Assembly: GCF_001715295.1 (NCBI RefSeq)
Contig: NZ_MDKB01000001.1
Span: 1,548,978 to 1,612,977, forward strand
Origin: Streptomyces griseus
GTDB taxonomy: Bacteria; Actinomycetota; Actinomycetes; Streptomycetales; Streptomycetaceae
Reading direction: 5' to 3'
Length of the DNA stretch: 64,000 nucleotides
Shown: positions 17,795-25,750 of the stretch, in pieces
Layout: each line of letters begins with the position of its first letter
How positions within the stretch are numbered: position 1 is the first letter of the stretch
The notes under the pieces: model-generated
What the model was told of the DNA's origin: nothing
The model's database searches: none
What the model saw: the letters and a program-made list of their open reading frames with translations, nothing else
Translations under genes and position numbers: made by a program

Positions 17795-18487
17795 CGCCAC
17801 CGTGCGGGCGAGCGGAAGGAACATGAGCAGCACGGCTGCCACCACGCAGGTGGCGAGGACCGCACCGGCAAGCACGTCGTGCGGGTAGTGCACCCCCACC
17901 ATGACCCGCAGGAGTGCCGCCGCGCCGGCGAGCGGCAGCGTGATGGCGGCCAGGCGCGGCACCAGAAGCGCCAGGCCGACCGCGAGCCCGGTGGCCAGAG
18001 TGGCGTGGTTGCTGGGGAAGGACCAGTCGCCGGGCGGCGGGCACGGGGCCACCGCCTGCGCGGCATCGTGCAGGACTCGGCAGGGGCGCGCCTCGTCCAC
18101 CACTGTCTTCACGGCCTCACTGAGGGCATAGGCGAGTACGGTGCCGACGCCGGTGAGGACCGCACCGGCCGATACCCGGGCGTCGCCGCGCCGGACCGCC
18201 CTCCACCAGATCCCGGCCAGCAGGAGGCCGAGGAGCACCAGGGTCCCCTCGGTGGCCGCCTCCAGCAACGGGGCCAGCCAGGAAGGAGCACCCGCCACCA
18301 TCGCGGTCACCGTTCGGTAGGCGGACGCGGAGTCACCACCTCGTACCTCCACGGCCGAGGCCGTGCCCAAGCCGCCGGGAGCGAGCCGCACGACGACGGC
18401 CGCCCCCGCGCCCAGCACGGCACATGCGGTCAGCGGCCGGGTGGTGCGGCCGAAACTCGGGGTCCTGCGTTCGGTTTCATGTTTCAT
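17483..18487 (-). CDS. PAP2-family membrane phosphatase
   Basis: A membrane phosphatase of the PAP2 / undecaprenyl-diphosphatase-like type. The three motifs are present: K-x6-RP in KTVVDEARP, PSNH in DWSFPSNHATL, and RVMVGVHYPHDVLAGA with the catalytic His and Asp. About six membrane segments surround them, and the product is 334 residues. Likely substrates are lipid phosphates or isoprenoid pyrophosphates at the outer membrane face. ATG 18487 begins MKHETERRTPSFG. The frame has no stop before 17483, so the last ~105 codons are antisense to the response regulator; this tail (Gly/Asp/Arg-rich) looks non-native. The usable protein may effectively end near 17795. Confidence 0.82.
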   Translation of the reverse strand: MKHETERRTPSFGRTTRPLTACAVLGAGAAVVVRLAPGGLGTASAVEVRGGDSASAYRTVTAMVAGAPSWLAPLLEAATEGTLVLLGLLLAGIWWRAVRRGDARVSAGAVLTGVGTVLAYALSEAVKTVVDEARPCRVLHDAAQAVAPCPPPGDWSFPSNHATLATGLAVGLALLVPRLAAITLPLAGAAALLRVMVGVHYPHDVLAGAVLATCVVAAVLLMFLPLARTVASALGRRFGGDDDAGLVRDDSRGGTVLDAQPGQDGAHMGLDRPLHHMEPSGDPAVGQTAAEVGQHLAFPRGEHADAFPGGGAATGQSTRARGREVRDDTRRDRG

Positions 18488-18789
18488 GCGACCGAACCTA
18501 GGAGCGGGGGAGTGCGAAGACCCGGGCCGGAAGGCAGGCACCACCCCTGACGATCGTCAGGGGCGAAACGGACCACCGCCCGGCCTGTGCAGACCCTCGT
18601 CGCGCAACGGCCCACCGCCCGTCCGGGTCGGAGGCCACCATGGTGCCCGGCAGCGGCCCGCAGGCGTGCGTCCGCCGCCCCGGGCGTGCGGGGAAACGGC
18701 CGGGCACGGCTTCCCGGCCCTACGGCCGAAGCGGACCGCGGTCCACGGCGCCCGCCGGCCGAGCCCGCGCTCCCGTGGCCCCGCCGCTC

Positions 18790-19056
18790 CGGACGCCCTG
18801 CAGGCTGTCGCCGAACGCCTCGGCCAGCTCACGCCATTCGGCCCGTGGCAAACCGGATCCGCCCTGGCCGTCGGTGACCACCCTGGAGCGCCACGTGGTC
18901 GGCGCCGGCGTCGACGTACTCCTCCGCACGGGCCTTCACCCGCACCGTGTCGCCGAGAGCGAAGAGGGCGTCGAGGAGCCGGACGCTGCCGCCGCCCTCG
19001 AAGTCGCTCCCCGAGGACCCCAGGCGCAGGAGGTTGTCGGTGGCAACGCTGCGCAC
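18790..19056 (-). pseudogene. C-terminal remnant of an F420-dependent LLM-class oxidoreductase
   Basis: Two minus-strand frames join into the C-terminal end of a luciferase-like (LLM) oxidoreductase: NLLRLGSSGSDFEGGGSVRL, DALFALGDTVRVKARAEEY, DAGADHVALQ, then after removing one G near 18887 VVTDG and LPRAEWRELAEAFG. This is the conserved C-terminal pattern of the family. Everything N-terminal is missing; the remnant starts directly beside the stop of the APC permease gene. It is therefore both truncated and frameshifted and cannot encode an active enzyme. Confidence 0.65.
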
Positions 19057-19083
19057 GGTGCTCGCGCCAGACCGGAGCGGCCG

Positions 19084-21036
19084 TCAGTCCACCTGGGGCA
19101 GGTGGCCCGACTCCAGCGTCCGCAGCGCGCGCGAGGCGTCGAACGGCAGGATCGTCACCGCGACGTGCGGCAGGTGGACCAGCGCTTTCGCCATCGCCTC
19201 GCCGGTCCCGCGGTGAAGCAGCTTGCCGAGGGCGCCGGCGTACAGCCGCCGGGGCACGAGCACCGTCAGCGACGTCTCCCCGTCCCGGGTGGTGCGGACT
19301 GCCAGTTCGCGCATCGCGTTGCGCAGCCGGCGGTCCGGGCAGGCCACCAGCTCCAGCGGCACGGAGGTCGCGGACGTGGACTCCCAGACGGCCGACAGCC
19401 GTCGCGCGTGGGCCTCGTCGATCGCCAGATGCACGGCCTGGATGTCGTCGGGCCTGAGTTCATGGGCGTACCGCAGTGCCTTCAGCGTCGCCAGGTCCAG
19501 CGTGTCCACGAGGACGAACACGCGGTGGCGGCGCGCCCGCGGACGGTCGGCGCCCGGCGGCAGCCGCTGCAGCGCGGCGGCCTCGTGCCGGTACTCGCGG
19601 TTGATGCGGATCAGCGCCCAGACACCGAGCGGGAAGACCACGACGACCAGCCAGGCGCCTTCGGCGAATTTGGTGAACGCGAAGATCAGTACCACTGCCG
19701 CGGAGACGGTCGCCGCGAGCAGGTTGACCGTGATCTTCGAGCGGCGCCACCGCTCACGTCGGCGCAGATGGTAGGCGGTGAGTCCGGCCCCGGCCATGGT
19801 GAAGGCGGTGAACACGCCGATCGCGTACAGGGCGACCAGTTTTTCCACGCTTGCGCCCGTCGCGAGCAGCAGCGCCAGCGAGACGACGGTGAGCGCGATG
19901 ATGCCGTTGGAAAACGCGAGCCGGTGCCCCCGACGGGTCAGCAGCCGTGGCAGGAACCGGTCCTCCGCGACGAAGCTCGCCAGGATCGGAAAGCCGGTGA
20001 ACGGGGTGTTGGCACCGGTGTAGAGGACCAGCGCGGTCGCCAGCTGCACGAGGACGAGGCCCGCCGTGCCCAGGGGCCCCTGCCCGAAGGCGAGGTGCGC
20101 CTCCTGAGCGATGACGGTCGGGGTGCCGTCGGTGTACGGGACGGCGTGCGTGAAGTGCGCGAGCGTGGAGACACCGAGGACCAGGACGGCGAGGACGACA
20201 CTCATGGTGATGAGGGTGTGCCGCGCATTGCGGCCCTGCGGTTCGCGGAAGGTGGAGATGCCGTTGGAGATCGCTTCGAGCCCGGTCAGGGACGAACCGC
20301 CGTTGGCGAACGAGCGCAGCACGATGAAGAGCGAGGCGCCCTGCAGCCATCCGTCCCCCGGAGTGCCCAGCGGCACGACACCGGGGGCCCGGAGGTCGGC
20401 CTGCGGCAGACCGCCCGTGAGCCCGCGTACAGCCGCGACGAGGAGCACGAGACCGATGGAGGCCATGAAGAGATAGGCGGGCAGTGCGAACATCCTGCCC
20501 GCCTCGCGGACTCCGCGCAGATTGCCGTACGCGAGCAGGAGGATCACTGCCACGGAGACCGGCACCTGCAGGTGGTCCAGACCCGTCCAGCTGTTGCCGA
20601 CGAGGTGGGCGAGCGAGATGAGAGCGTTGGTGCCCGCCGATACCTGGACCGCGACGGTGACGATGTAGTCCACGAGCAACGCCACGGCGGCGATCTGGGC
20701 CACGTTGGGGCCGAAGTTCTCCCGGGCGACGACGTACGAGCCGCCCGCCCGCGTGTAGATGGTGACCACGTCGCTGTAACAGAGCGTCAGGAGCAGCAGC
20801 ACCAGCAGGATCGCACCGGTCACCGGCATCACCACGGTGAACGCCGCGGCCCCGATGACGGGCACCAGAGCGCGGAGGATCTGCTCGGAGCCGTACGCCG
20901 ACGAGCTGATGCAGTCGGAGGCGAGCACTCCGAGCGCCGTCCGGTTGCCCAGCTTCTCGTCGCGGATGTGCTGAGTGGTGAGCGGCTTCCCGAGGAGGCG
21001 TCGCTTGACGCGGTACATCGGCCGGTCGAGGGTCAT
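19084..21036 (-). CDS. APC-superfamily permease, KimA/YdaO-like (probable potassium importer)
   Basis: A 650-residue protein with about 12 membrane segments followed by a cytosolic domain of about 170 residues. The opening (LGNRTALGVLASDCISSSAYGSEQILRAL) and the TM region YTRAGGSYVVARENFG match the APC branch that includes Bacillus KimA, a proton-coupled potassium importer. The C-terminal domain (VFVLVDTLDLATLKALRYA, then LAIDEAH) has the alternating beta/alpha look of the KimA cytosolic dimerisation domain. Amino-acid transport is the alternative. ATG 21036 lacks a strong ribosome-binding site; M7 is an alternative start. In Bacillus, relatives are controlled by a c-di-AMP riboswitch; I could not recognise one in the 270 bp upstream. 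Confidence 0.87.
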   Translation of the reverse strand: MTLDRPMYRVKRRLLGKPLTTQHIRDEKLGNRTALGVLASDCISSSAYGSEQILRALVPVIGAAAFTVVMPVTGAILLVLLLLTLCYSDVVTIYTRAGGSYVVARENFGPNVAQIAAVALLVDYIVTVAVQVSAGTNALISLAHLVGNSWTGLDHLQVPVSVAVILLLAYGNLRGVREAGRMFALPAYLFMASIGLVLLVAAVRGLTGGLPQADLRAPGVVPLGTPGDGWLQGASLFIVLRSFANGGSSLTGLEAISNGISTFREPQGRNARHTLITMSVVLAVLVLGVSTLAHFTHAVPYTDGTPTVIAQEAHLAFGQGPLGTAGLVLVQLATALVLYTGANTPFTGFPILASFVAEDRFLPRLLTRRGHRLAFSNGIIALTVVSLALLLATGASVEKLVALYAIGVFTAFTMAGAGLTAYHLRRRERWRRSKITVNLLAATVSAAVVLIFAFTKFAEGAWLVVVVFPLGVWALIRINREYRHEAAALQRLPPGADRPRARRHRVFVLVDTLDLATLKALRYAHELRPDDIQAVHLAIDEAHARRLSAVWESTSATSVPLELVACPDRRLRNAMRELAVRTTRDGETSLTVLVPRRLYAGALGKLLHRGTGEAMAKALVHLPHVAVTILPFDASRALRTLESGHLPQVD

Positions 21037-21306
21037 GCGTCCATGAGAACGAGTGGCCGCCCCGGAGCCGCGCAGGCGCCACGGGCGGGCACTCGGACGG
21101 CATGGCCCCCCCGCCCTGGACTCCGGTGGTCGAACGGGCGTTCCGGCGGGCCGGCCCGTGGCACGACCGGCGCAGGGGACGCCCCGTGTCCGTGGCCCGG
21201 CCCGTGCGGACGAGCGGTCGGGAACTCGAGGCGCCGTTCCGTTCTCACGTGGTGTTCCCGCCCCGCCCTCCGCCGGGCCGTGCAGGAGCCACGGTGCCCT
21301 TTCCGC

Positions 21307-21786
21307 TCAGCGCCCGGCGGAGGAGTCGCCTGTCTCCGGGGGACCGGCATGACCGTGGCCGGCCAGGATCAGGGTCTTCGCCCGGCTGAACTCCTCGTCC
21401 GTGATGTCGCCGCGGGCGCGAATCTCGGACAGCTTGGCCAGATCGTCGACACTGCTGCGCCGGTCACCGCCCTCGGTCGCCCGCCTGATGCGGGCGTCGA
21501 AGGCTTCCTGCTGGGCGTGGGCGTGCTTGATCTCCCGGCGGCCCATGCCCTTGCCGCGGGCGATCACATAGACGAACACACCCAGGAAGGGCAGCAGGAC
21601 GGTGAGTGCCAGCCAGCCGGTCTTCTCCCATCCGCTCAGGGCGTCGTCCCGGAAGATGTCGGTGACGACGCGGAAGAGCAGAATGAACCAGAGGATCCAC
21701 AGGAAGAACAGGAGCAGGCTCCAGAACACGCTGAGGATCGGATAGTCGTACGCCAGGTAGGTCTGTGCGGCCATGTCTGCACCCAT
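21307..21786 (-). CDS. SHOCT-domain membrane protein
   Basis: A 159-residue protein with two N-terminal membrane segments (PILSVFWSLLLFFLWILWFI and TGWLALTVLLPFLGVFVYVI), resembling the PLDc_N-type membrane module, then a charged linker. A C-terminal SHOCT motif follows at about residues 113-142 (VDDLAKLSEIRARGDITDEEF). SHOCT is a short oligomerisation-like motif of unclear role. ATG 21786 is preceded by GGAGG at 7 bp. It is in the same direction as the APC permease gene 270 bp downstream but probably transcribed separately. Confidence 0.85.
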   Translation of the reverse strand: MGADMAAQTYLAYDYPILSVFWSLLLFFLWILWFILLFRVVTDIFRDDALSGWEKTGWLALTVLLPFLGVFVYVIARGKGMGRREIKHAHAQQEAFDARIRRATEGGDRRSSVDDLAKLSEIRARGDITDEEFSRAKTLILAGHGHAGPPETGDSSAGR

Positions 21787-22142
21787 GTCGTTTCCTCCGT
21801 CCAGGCGCTCACTCGGCCACCGCTCGGTGTCATCCTCAGTGTGGGCTCCGTAGGGCCCTCTCGCCTGCCGAAGGGGCTTCGCGCCTCACCCGGGAGGGGT
21901 GAGGCCGAGGATCCGGGTGCGGGCCGGGCCCGCACCGGGCACGTCCGTACCGCTCCCTCCAGGTCCGTACGTGGCAGCACCGGCACGTGTCACGCTCCCC
22001 GGGCTTCGTGCGGGGCGGTGCGGGCCTGCGCCCGGCCCGGTTGCTCGCCCCCGCGCCGGGAACCCCAGCCCTGCAGTCCCGCACACCGCCGCCTGCCGGG
22101 CTCCCGCTCCGACCGGGCGGGGGGCAGGTCACTCCGCGCGAC
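21787..22142. other. Intergenic region
   Basis: These 356 bases hold no supported gene. They contain the upstream region of the SHOCT gene and the 3' flank of the GPP34 gene. No convincing hairpin or repeat was found. Confidence 0.5.
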
Positions 22143-22748
22143 TCACGGTCCGCGCCAGAGGTTGGCGAAGGCGGCGTTCTCGATGCTCCGCCTCTGGCGC
22201 ACGGCCTCCAGTTCCATCACCGCGTCATGGACGGCGGCCACCACGGCCGTGACCGCCTCGCCGTCCAGGCCCGGCTCGTCGTCGGATCGACCGGCGTCGA
22301 TCCCCACGGCTGAGGCGAGGGCTGTCAGGACGGGTTCCCCTTCCTTCCAGCGCTCGGATGCCCTGCGGCGGGCAGGCGTGTCGACCGGTTCCACCCCCTT
22401 CGACCCGAAGGACAACAGGCCGCCTCGCTTCCGCGTCAGCTCCCCCTCCTCCTCCAGCGCGGCCTGATACGTGGCCGAGAGATCCCGCCCCCGGCGCCAC
22501 AGCCAGTCGTCGATCCGCTCGTAGGGCGGCTGCCGGGTGAGCTGCGCCGCAGCCGCGTCGAGAAGCCGATCGTCCGGCGTGGGCGGCAGATCCGGCACGA
22601 TGCGGTCGCCTTCCACGGCAACGGCCCCCCTGCCGATGAGATCGATCAGCTCGGCACCCGCGAGAGTGAGTGACAGGTCGCCCTGCCCCACGGTGTGCTC
22701 CCGCCTCGGATCCATGGCGATGATGAACAGGTCTTTCGCCGTGGTCAT
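22143..22748 (-). CDS. GPP34 (Golgi phosphoprotein 3-like) family protein
   Basis: A 201-residue cytosolic protein of the GPP34 family, which in eukaryotes binds phosphatidylinositol-4-phosphate. In streptomycetes the family is common and its function poorly known. The diagnostic N-terminus is MTTAKDLFIIAMDPRREH followed by GDLSLTLAGAELIDLIGRGA. The C-terminal half is helical and ends ENAAFANLWRGP. ATG 22748 follows GAGGGGAG; a longer frame reaches 22880 but its N-terminal extension does not look coding. It stands alone. Confidence 0.88.
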   Translation of the reverse strand: MTTAKDLFIIAMDPRREHTVGQGDLSLTLAGAELIDLIGRGAVAVEGDRIVPDLPPTPDDRLLDAAAAQLTRQPPYERIDDWLWRRGRDLSATYQAALEEEGELTRKRGGLLSFGSKGVEPVDTPARRRASERWKEGEPVLTALASAVGIDAGRSDDEPGLDGEAVTAVVAAVHDAVMELEAVRQRRSIENAAFANLWRGP

Positions 22749-23363
22749 GAACGGCTCCCCTCGGAGACATCGGCAATGGTGCGCACCCCCGGCCCGGCCC
22801 CCGGTCCGGAGCCGGTGCGACGGCGTGGGCTCCTCAGGACCATTATCCCCTCCGCCCTGGCAGCCTGACGGCGCCCGCACGCCGGGTGAGGCCGGACAGC
22901 GCCCGGACTCGTGAGGGCCGGATGCCGGGCCCCGACGCGCCGGAGCCCAGCACCGGCCGATCCACGCGGACGACCCGGTACGAACGGCGCTTCCGGCAGG
23001 CTGTGTTCACCGGGGCGGTGCGACAGGAACCCGCACGATTCCGGAGACCCGACGCGGAGCTGGAACGGGCCGCCCGCAGCGGCAGCGGTGCCGGTCGGCC
23101 CGGGAAGAGCACCGCACCCGCCGCGAGGCCGCGCCCCACGCCGAACCGCCGCGTGGAGCGCGGAGCGAGCGGTCGAGCCCGCGGGCGACCCGGCCGGCCG
23201 GGCGCCACGCTCCGGCTGCCTCTCGACGCCCCGCACCGCGGCGTAGCGGTCGATCGAGCCTGCGGCATTCGGCGCGGCCCCAGGCATGCGGTCTCTGCCC
23301 GCAGGGATCGGTACGGCCGCCCGGACAACTGCCCTGGCCGGCGGAGGTGTTAGCTTCTTGCCC
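22749..23363. other. Intergenic region between divergent genes
   Basis: In this 615-base stretch between the divergent GPP34 and methyltransferase genes I see no gene-like reading frame. GGAGGTG at about 23342 is too far from the proposed methyltransferase start to be its ribosome-binding site. Confidence 0.45.
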
Positions 23364-23993
23364 GTGGTGGAACACCAGGACGGGACCAGGGCGGCCTACG
23401 ACGCCGTCGTCGAGCTCTACGCGTCGATGTTCGCCGACCGGCTGGAGAGCCAGCCGTTCGCGCGGGCCATGATCAGTACCTTCGCTGAACTGGTGCGGGG
23501 GACGGGCAACCTGCGGGCAGCCGATGTCGGATGCGGGCCGGGCCATCTGACGGCGATGTTGCACGACTTGGGGCTGGACGCCTTCGGGCTCGATCTGTCC
23601 CCGGCCATGATCGCCCACGCCCGGCGCGCATATCCGGCGCTCCGGTACGACGAGGCGAGGATGGAGGCTCTGCCCGTCGAGGACGATGCGCTCGGCGGAG
23701 TGCTGGCCCACTACTCGATGATCCACACCCCGCCCGGTGAACTCCCCGCGCTGCTCGCCGAACAGGTCCGTGTCCTGGCACCGGGGGGTCTCCTCCTCGT
23801 CTCGTTCTTCGGGACCGAGGGGACGGAGCCGGTCCGCTTCGATCACAAGGTGGCACCCGCCTACAGCTGGCCGGTCGACCGCTTCGCCGAAGCGCTGGAC
23901 GGGGCCGGGCTCTCCGTGATCGCTCGGCTGCTGCACGACCCGGCCTCCGAACGCGGCTTCCTCGACACCCATCTGCTGGCCCGTCGTCCCTGA
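23364..23993 (+). CDS. Class I SAM-dependent methyltransferase
   Basis: A 209-residue methyltransferase with motif I ADVGCGPGH at residues 54-62, motif II region FGLDLSPAMIAHARRAYP, and the LAPGGLLLVSFF strand typical of the ubiE/Methyltransf_11 fold. The substrate is unknown. GTG 23364 (or 23367) is the most likely start; upstream in-frame residues are not family-like. It lies 1.1 kb before mbtH on the same strand, so a tailoring role for the NRPS product is conceivable but not shown; the long gap argues against cotranscription. Confidence 0.85.
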   Translation: MVEHQDGTRAAYDAVVELYASMFADRLESQPFARAMISTFAELVRGTGNLRAADVGCGPGHLTAMLHDLGLDAFGLDLSPAMIAHARRAYPALRYDEARMEALPVEDDALGGVLAHYSMIHTPPGELPALLAEQVRVLAPGGLLLVSFFGTEGTEPVRFDHKVAPAYSWPVDRFAEALDGAGLSVIARLLHDPASERGFLDTHLLARRP

Positions 23994-25128
23994 GGCGGAG
24001 AAGCCTGCGCACGTCCCCTTCTGAGGGTGGTCCCGCAGTTCCCGGTGGATCGGCGTGCGGCGTCGGATGCGGGGCATCGCGCGGCGGAGGGACGTCCGCG
24101 TACGAAATGCGTGGGGCCGTCCCGAGAACGTGGCGAGGTGCCGTGGCTGTCGTCGTGCGCCCGCCGTGGAGTGCGGGACAGCCCTCAGGGCATGAACGCC
24201 GCACACTCCCCGGCGTCGGACTCGCGCAACACGAACCGGCGGGTCCTTGCCGAGGCCGCGCGGCAGGTGCGGGTGGCGTGATGACGCGCACCGTGTCCGA
24301 CGCCCGTGAGCGGCTTCGTCCACGCGACGCGCGACGGTGTTCACAGCCGCGGACGTCCGCCGGTTCGGGCGGTGTTCGACGGTGACACGCGGACGGTCCG
24401 GCAGGCAGCCGGCCGTTGCTGTACGTGGCCGCTCCACGTCGTCGAGGCGGTCGCGTGTGGTCTTCCGCGCACCCTTCCGGTCAGACGTGCGACCGCAGCG
24501 GCTACCTCCCGCGCGCACCGGCGTCCGTCCCGGCAGCCGGCCACCGCGCTTATCGGGCGGCCTGTCGCACACGAGAAGCCACCGGGCCGTCTGACGGACG
24601 GTGTTCCCTGGGGATCCTGAGGGCATCTACGGCTTCCACCCAGGGGACACGGCCGTCGGCCTCACGGCTCACTTCGGCCATCTCCCCACTCGGTGGGCTC
24701 ATCCGGCGGATCGGTGAGGTGGGGGCGCATACCCGGCGTACGGGGGCTCGGTGTGATCTTCGGATGTTTCCGGTGTGCGCGGGCGTACGCCGGTGGTTAT
24801 CCGAAAATGTGCGGTGCATATCAAGCTCTAACCGCACGATAGGGACATCCGGTGGCTGGATGTGTCCACCGAGGGGTCGTTGGCATATTCCCGGAGTGCT
24901 GCGAGTTCCCTCGGCGCGCCATTTACCGGTGAGTAACCTGCCGAATGCGCGCCTTTACATGTCTCCGGTCCTCTAATGTGATTGGCGTGAACGGGCGCCC
25001 TTGGGTTAACCCCGGATCGGTCAAAGGCGGGGGGTTCGGCGCGGTGGCGCTGAAATGACCGACGCGGTGGGCCCGGACGCGAGTGATGGACATGACGTGG
25101 AATGTGTGAGAACAGGTGGGGGACGGCC
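23994..25128. other. Long non-coding stretch upstream of the NRPS locus
   Basis: No gene is supported in these 1135 bases. Short frames exist but have no family-like sequence. The right half (about 24640-25030) is less GC-rich than its surroundings and contains stretches such as TTTACATG and CTCTAATGTG suited to promoters, plus the 10-bp palindrome at 25003. This is the probable control region of mbtH and the NRPS genes. Confidence 0.5.
25003..25012. promoter_or_regulatory. Palindrome upstream of mbtH
   Basis: GGGTTAACCC is a perfect 10-bp palindrome in the comparatively AT-rich control region 117 bp before the mbtH start. It could be a regulator-binding site; no known regulator is implied. 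Confidence 0.3.
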
Positions 25129-25347
25129 GTGACCAATCCTTTCGATGACGAGTCGGGACGGTTCGTGGCGCTGGTGAACGACGAGGGCCAGTATTCGCTG
25201 TGGCCCTCGCACCTCGAGGTTCCGGGTGGCTGGCGCGTGCACGGGTCCGAAGGGACGCGTCAGGAATGCCTGGACGCCATCGAGGGCGCCTGGACCGATA
25301 TGCGCCCTGCCAGTCTGGTGCGGGCGATGGGAGCCGATGTCCGATAG
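25129..25347 (+). CDS. MbtH-family NRPS accessory protein
   Basis: The 72-residue protein is a textbook MbtH-like protein: TNPFDDESGRFVALVNDEGQ, YSLWPSHLEVPGGWRVHG and CLDAIEGAWTDMRPASL include the conserved Trp residues and the NPFDD start. MbtH proteins bind adenylation domains and are often required for their folding and activity. GTG 25129 is chosen because family members begin at this point; AGGTGGGGG precedes it. The gene lies 403 bp before NRPS1, with a strong hairpin between them, and presumably serves the six adenylation domains downstream. Confidence 0.96.
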   Translation: MTNPFDDESGRFVALVNDEGQYSLWPSHLEVPGGWRVHGSEGTRQECLDAIEGAWTDMRPASLVRAMGADVR

Positions 25348-25750
25348 CGCGAGGCCGGACGTCGAGGTGTTTCGCCAGCTCGAAGGACGTGCGAGTACGT
25401 CGGGCTGATCAATTTCGCTCTTGTGTGAGCGAAATTGATCAGTTGTGATCAAGTAATCGTCGAATCTCGTTCGAACGTGCCCATTAAGTCTGTGCATGGT
25501 ATTCCGTGCCATTGAAGACCGCGGTGTGTACCGCCCGCCCATGATGCGCGCGAGACGACGCGCGCCGACTGTATTCCCCGGCGAGCGGTCCGTCGTCATG
25601 CCTGTCGCGACTCATGAGGGCGCCGTGTGTTCCGCATCGCTCCTCTCCGCTCGCGCCGCCCCGGCATCGACGATCCGTGCACTCGCGTGGTCGGTGCACC
25701 CGGCCTTTGTTCCTCTTTCCCTGAACCTCTCCCCAAAGGTGTGGACCGGC
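25348..25750. other. mbtH-NRPS1 intergenic leader
   Basis: These 403 bases separate mbtH from NRPS1. An open frame runs from 25496 into NRPS1, but its codons have low third-position GC and no condensation-domain-like sequence, so I read it as untranslated leader. It contains the 16-bp inverted repeat at 25405-25442. Confidence 0.6.
25405..25442. promoter_or_regulatory. Strong AT-containing inverted repeat between mbtH and NRPS1
   Basis: CTGATCAATTTCGCTC and its exact reverse complement GAGCGAAATTGATCAG flank a 6-base loop TTGTGT. The arms are unusually AT-rich for this genome. A partial repeat of the outer arm (GTGATCAAG) follows. It could act as a terminator/attenuator after mbtH, an RNA-stabilising hairpin, or a regulator-binding site. 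Confidence 0.65.

Noticed and set aside
21037..21306. Possible c-di-AMP (ydaO) riboswitch before the KimA-like gene
   Set aside because: I looked for the conserved riboswitch segments on the minus strand and could not find a convincing match; a covariance search (Rfam ydaO-yuaA) would be decisive.
18640..22467. A 1275-codon plus-strand frame across 19-22 kb
   Set aside because: It is antisense to the KimA-like permease and SHOCT genes and has no recognisable protein features.
23994..25128. Regulatory gene for the NRPS cluster in the upstream gap
   Set aside because: No frame in this stretch carries a helix-turn-helix or any family-like sequence, so I call it non-coding.
25496..25750. An upstream start for NRPS1 adding 85 residues
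   Set aside because: The extension has low third-position GC and no condensation-domain resemblance; family-like sequence begins just after ATG 25751.
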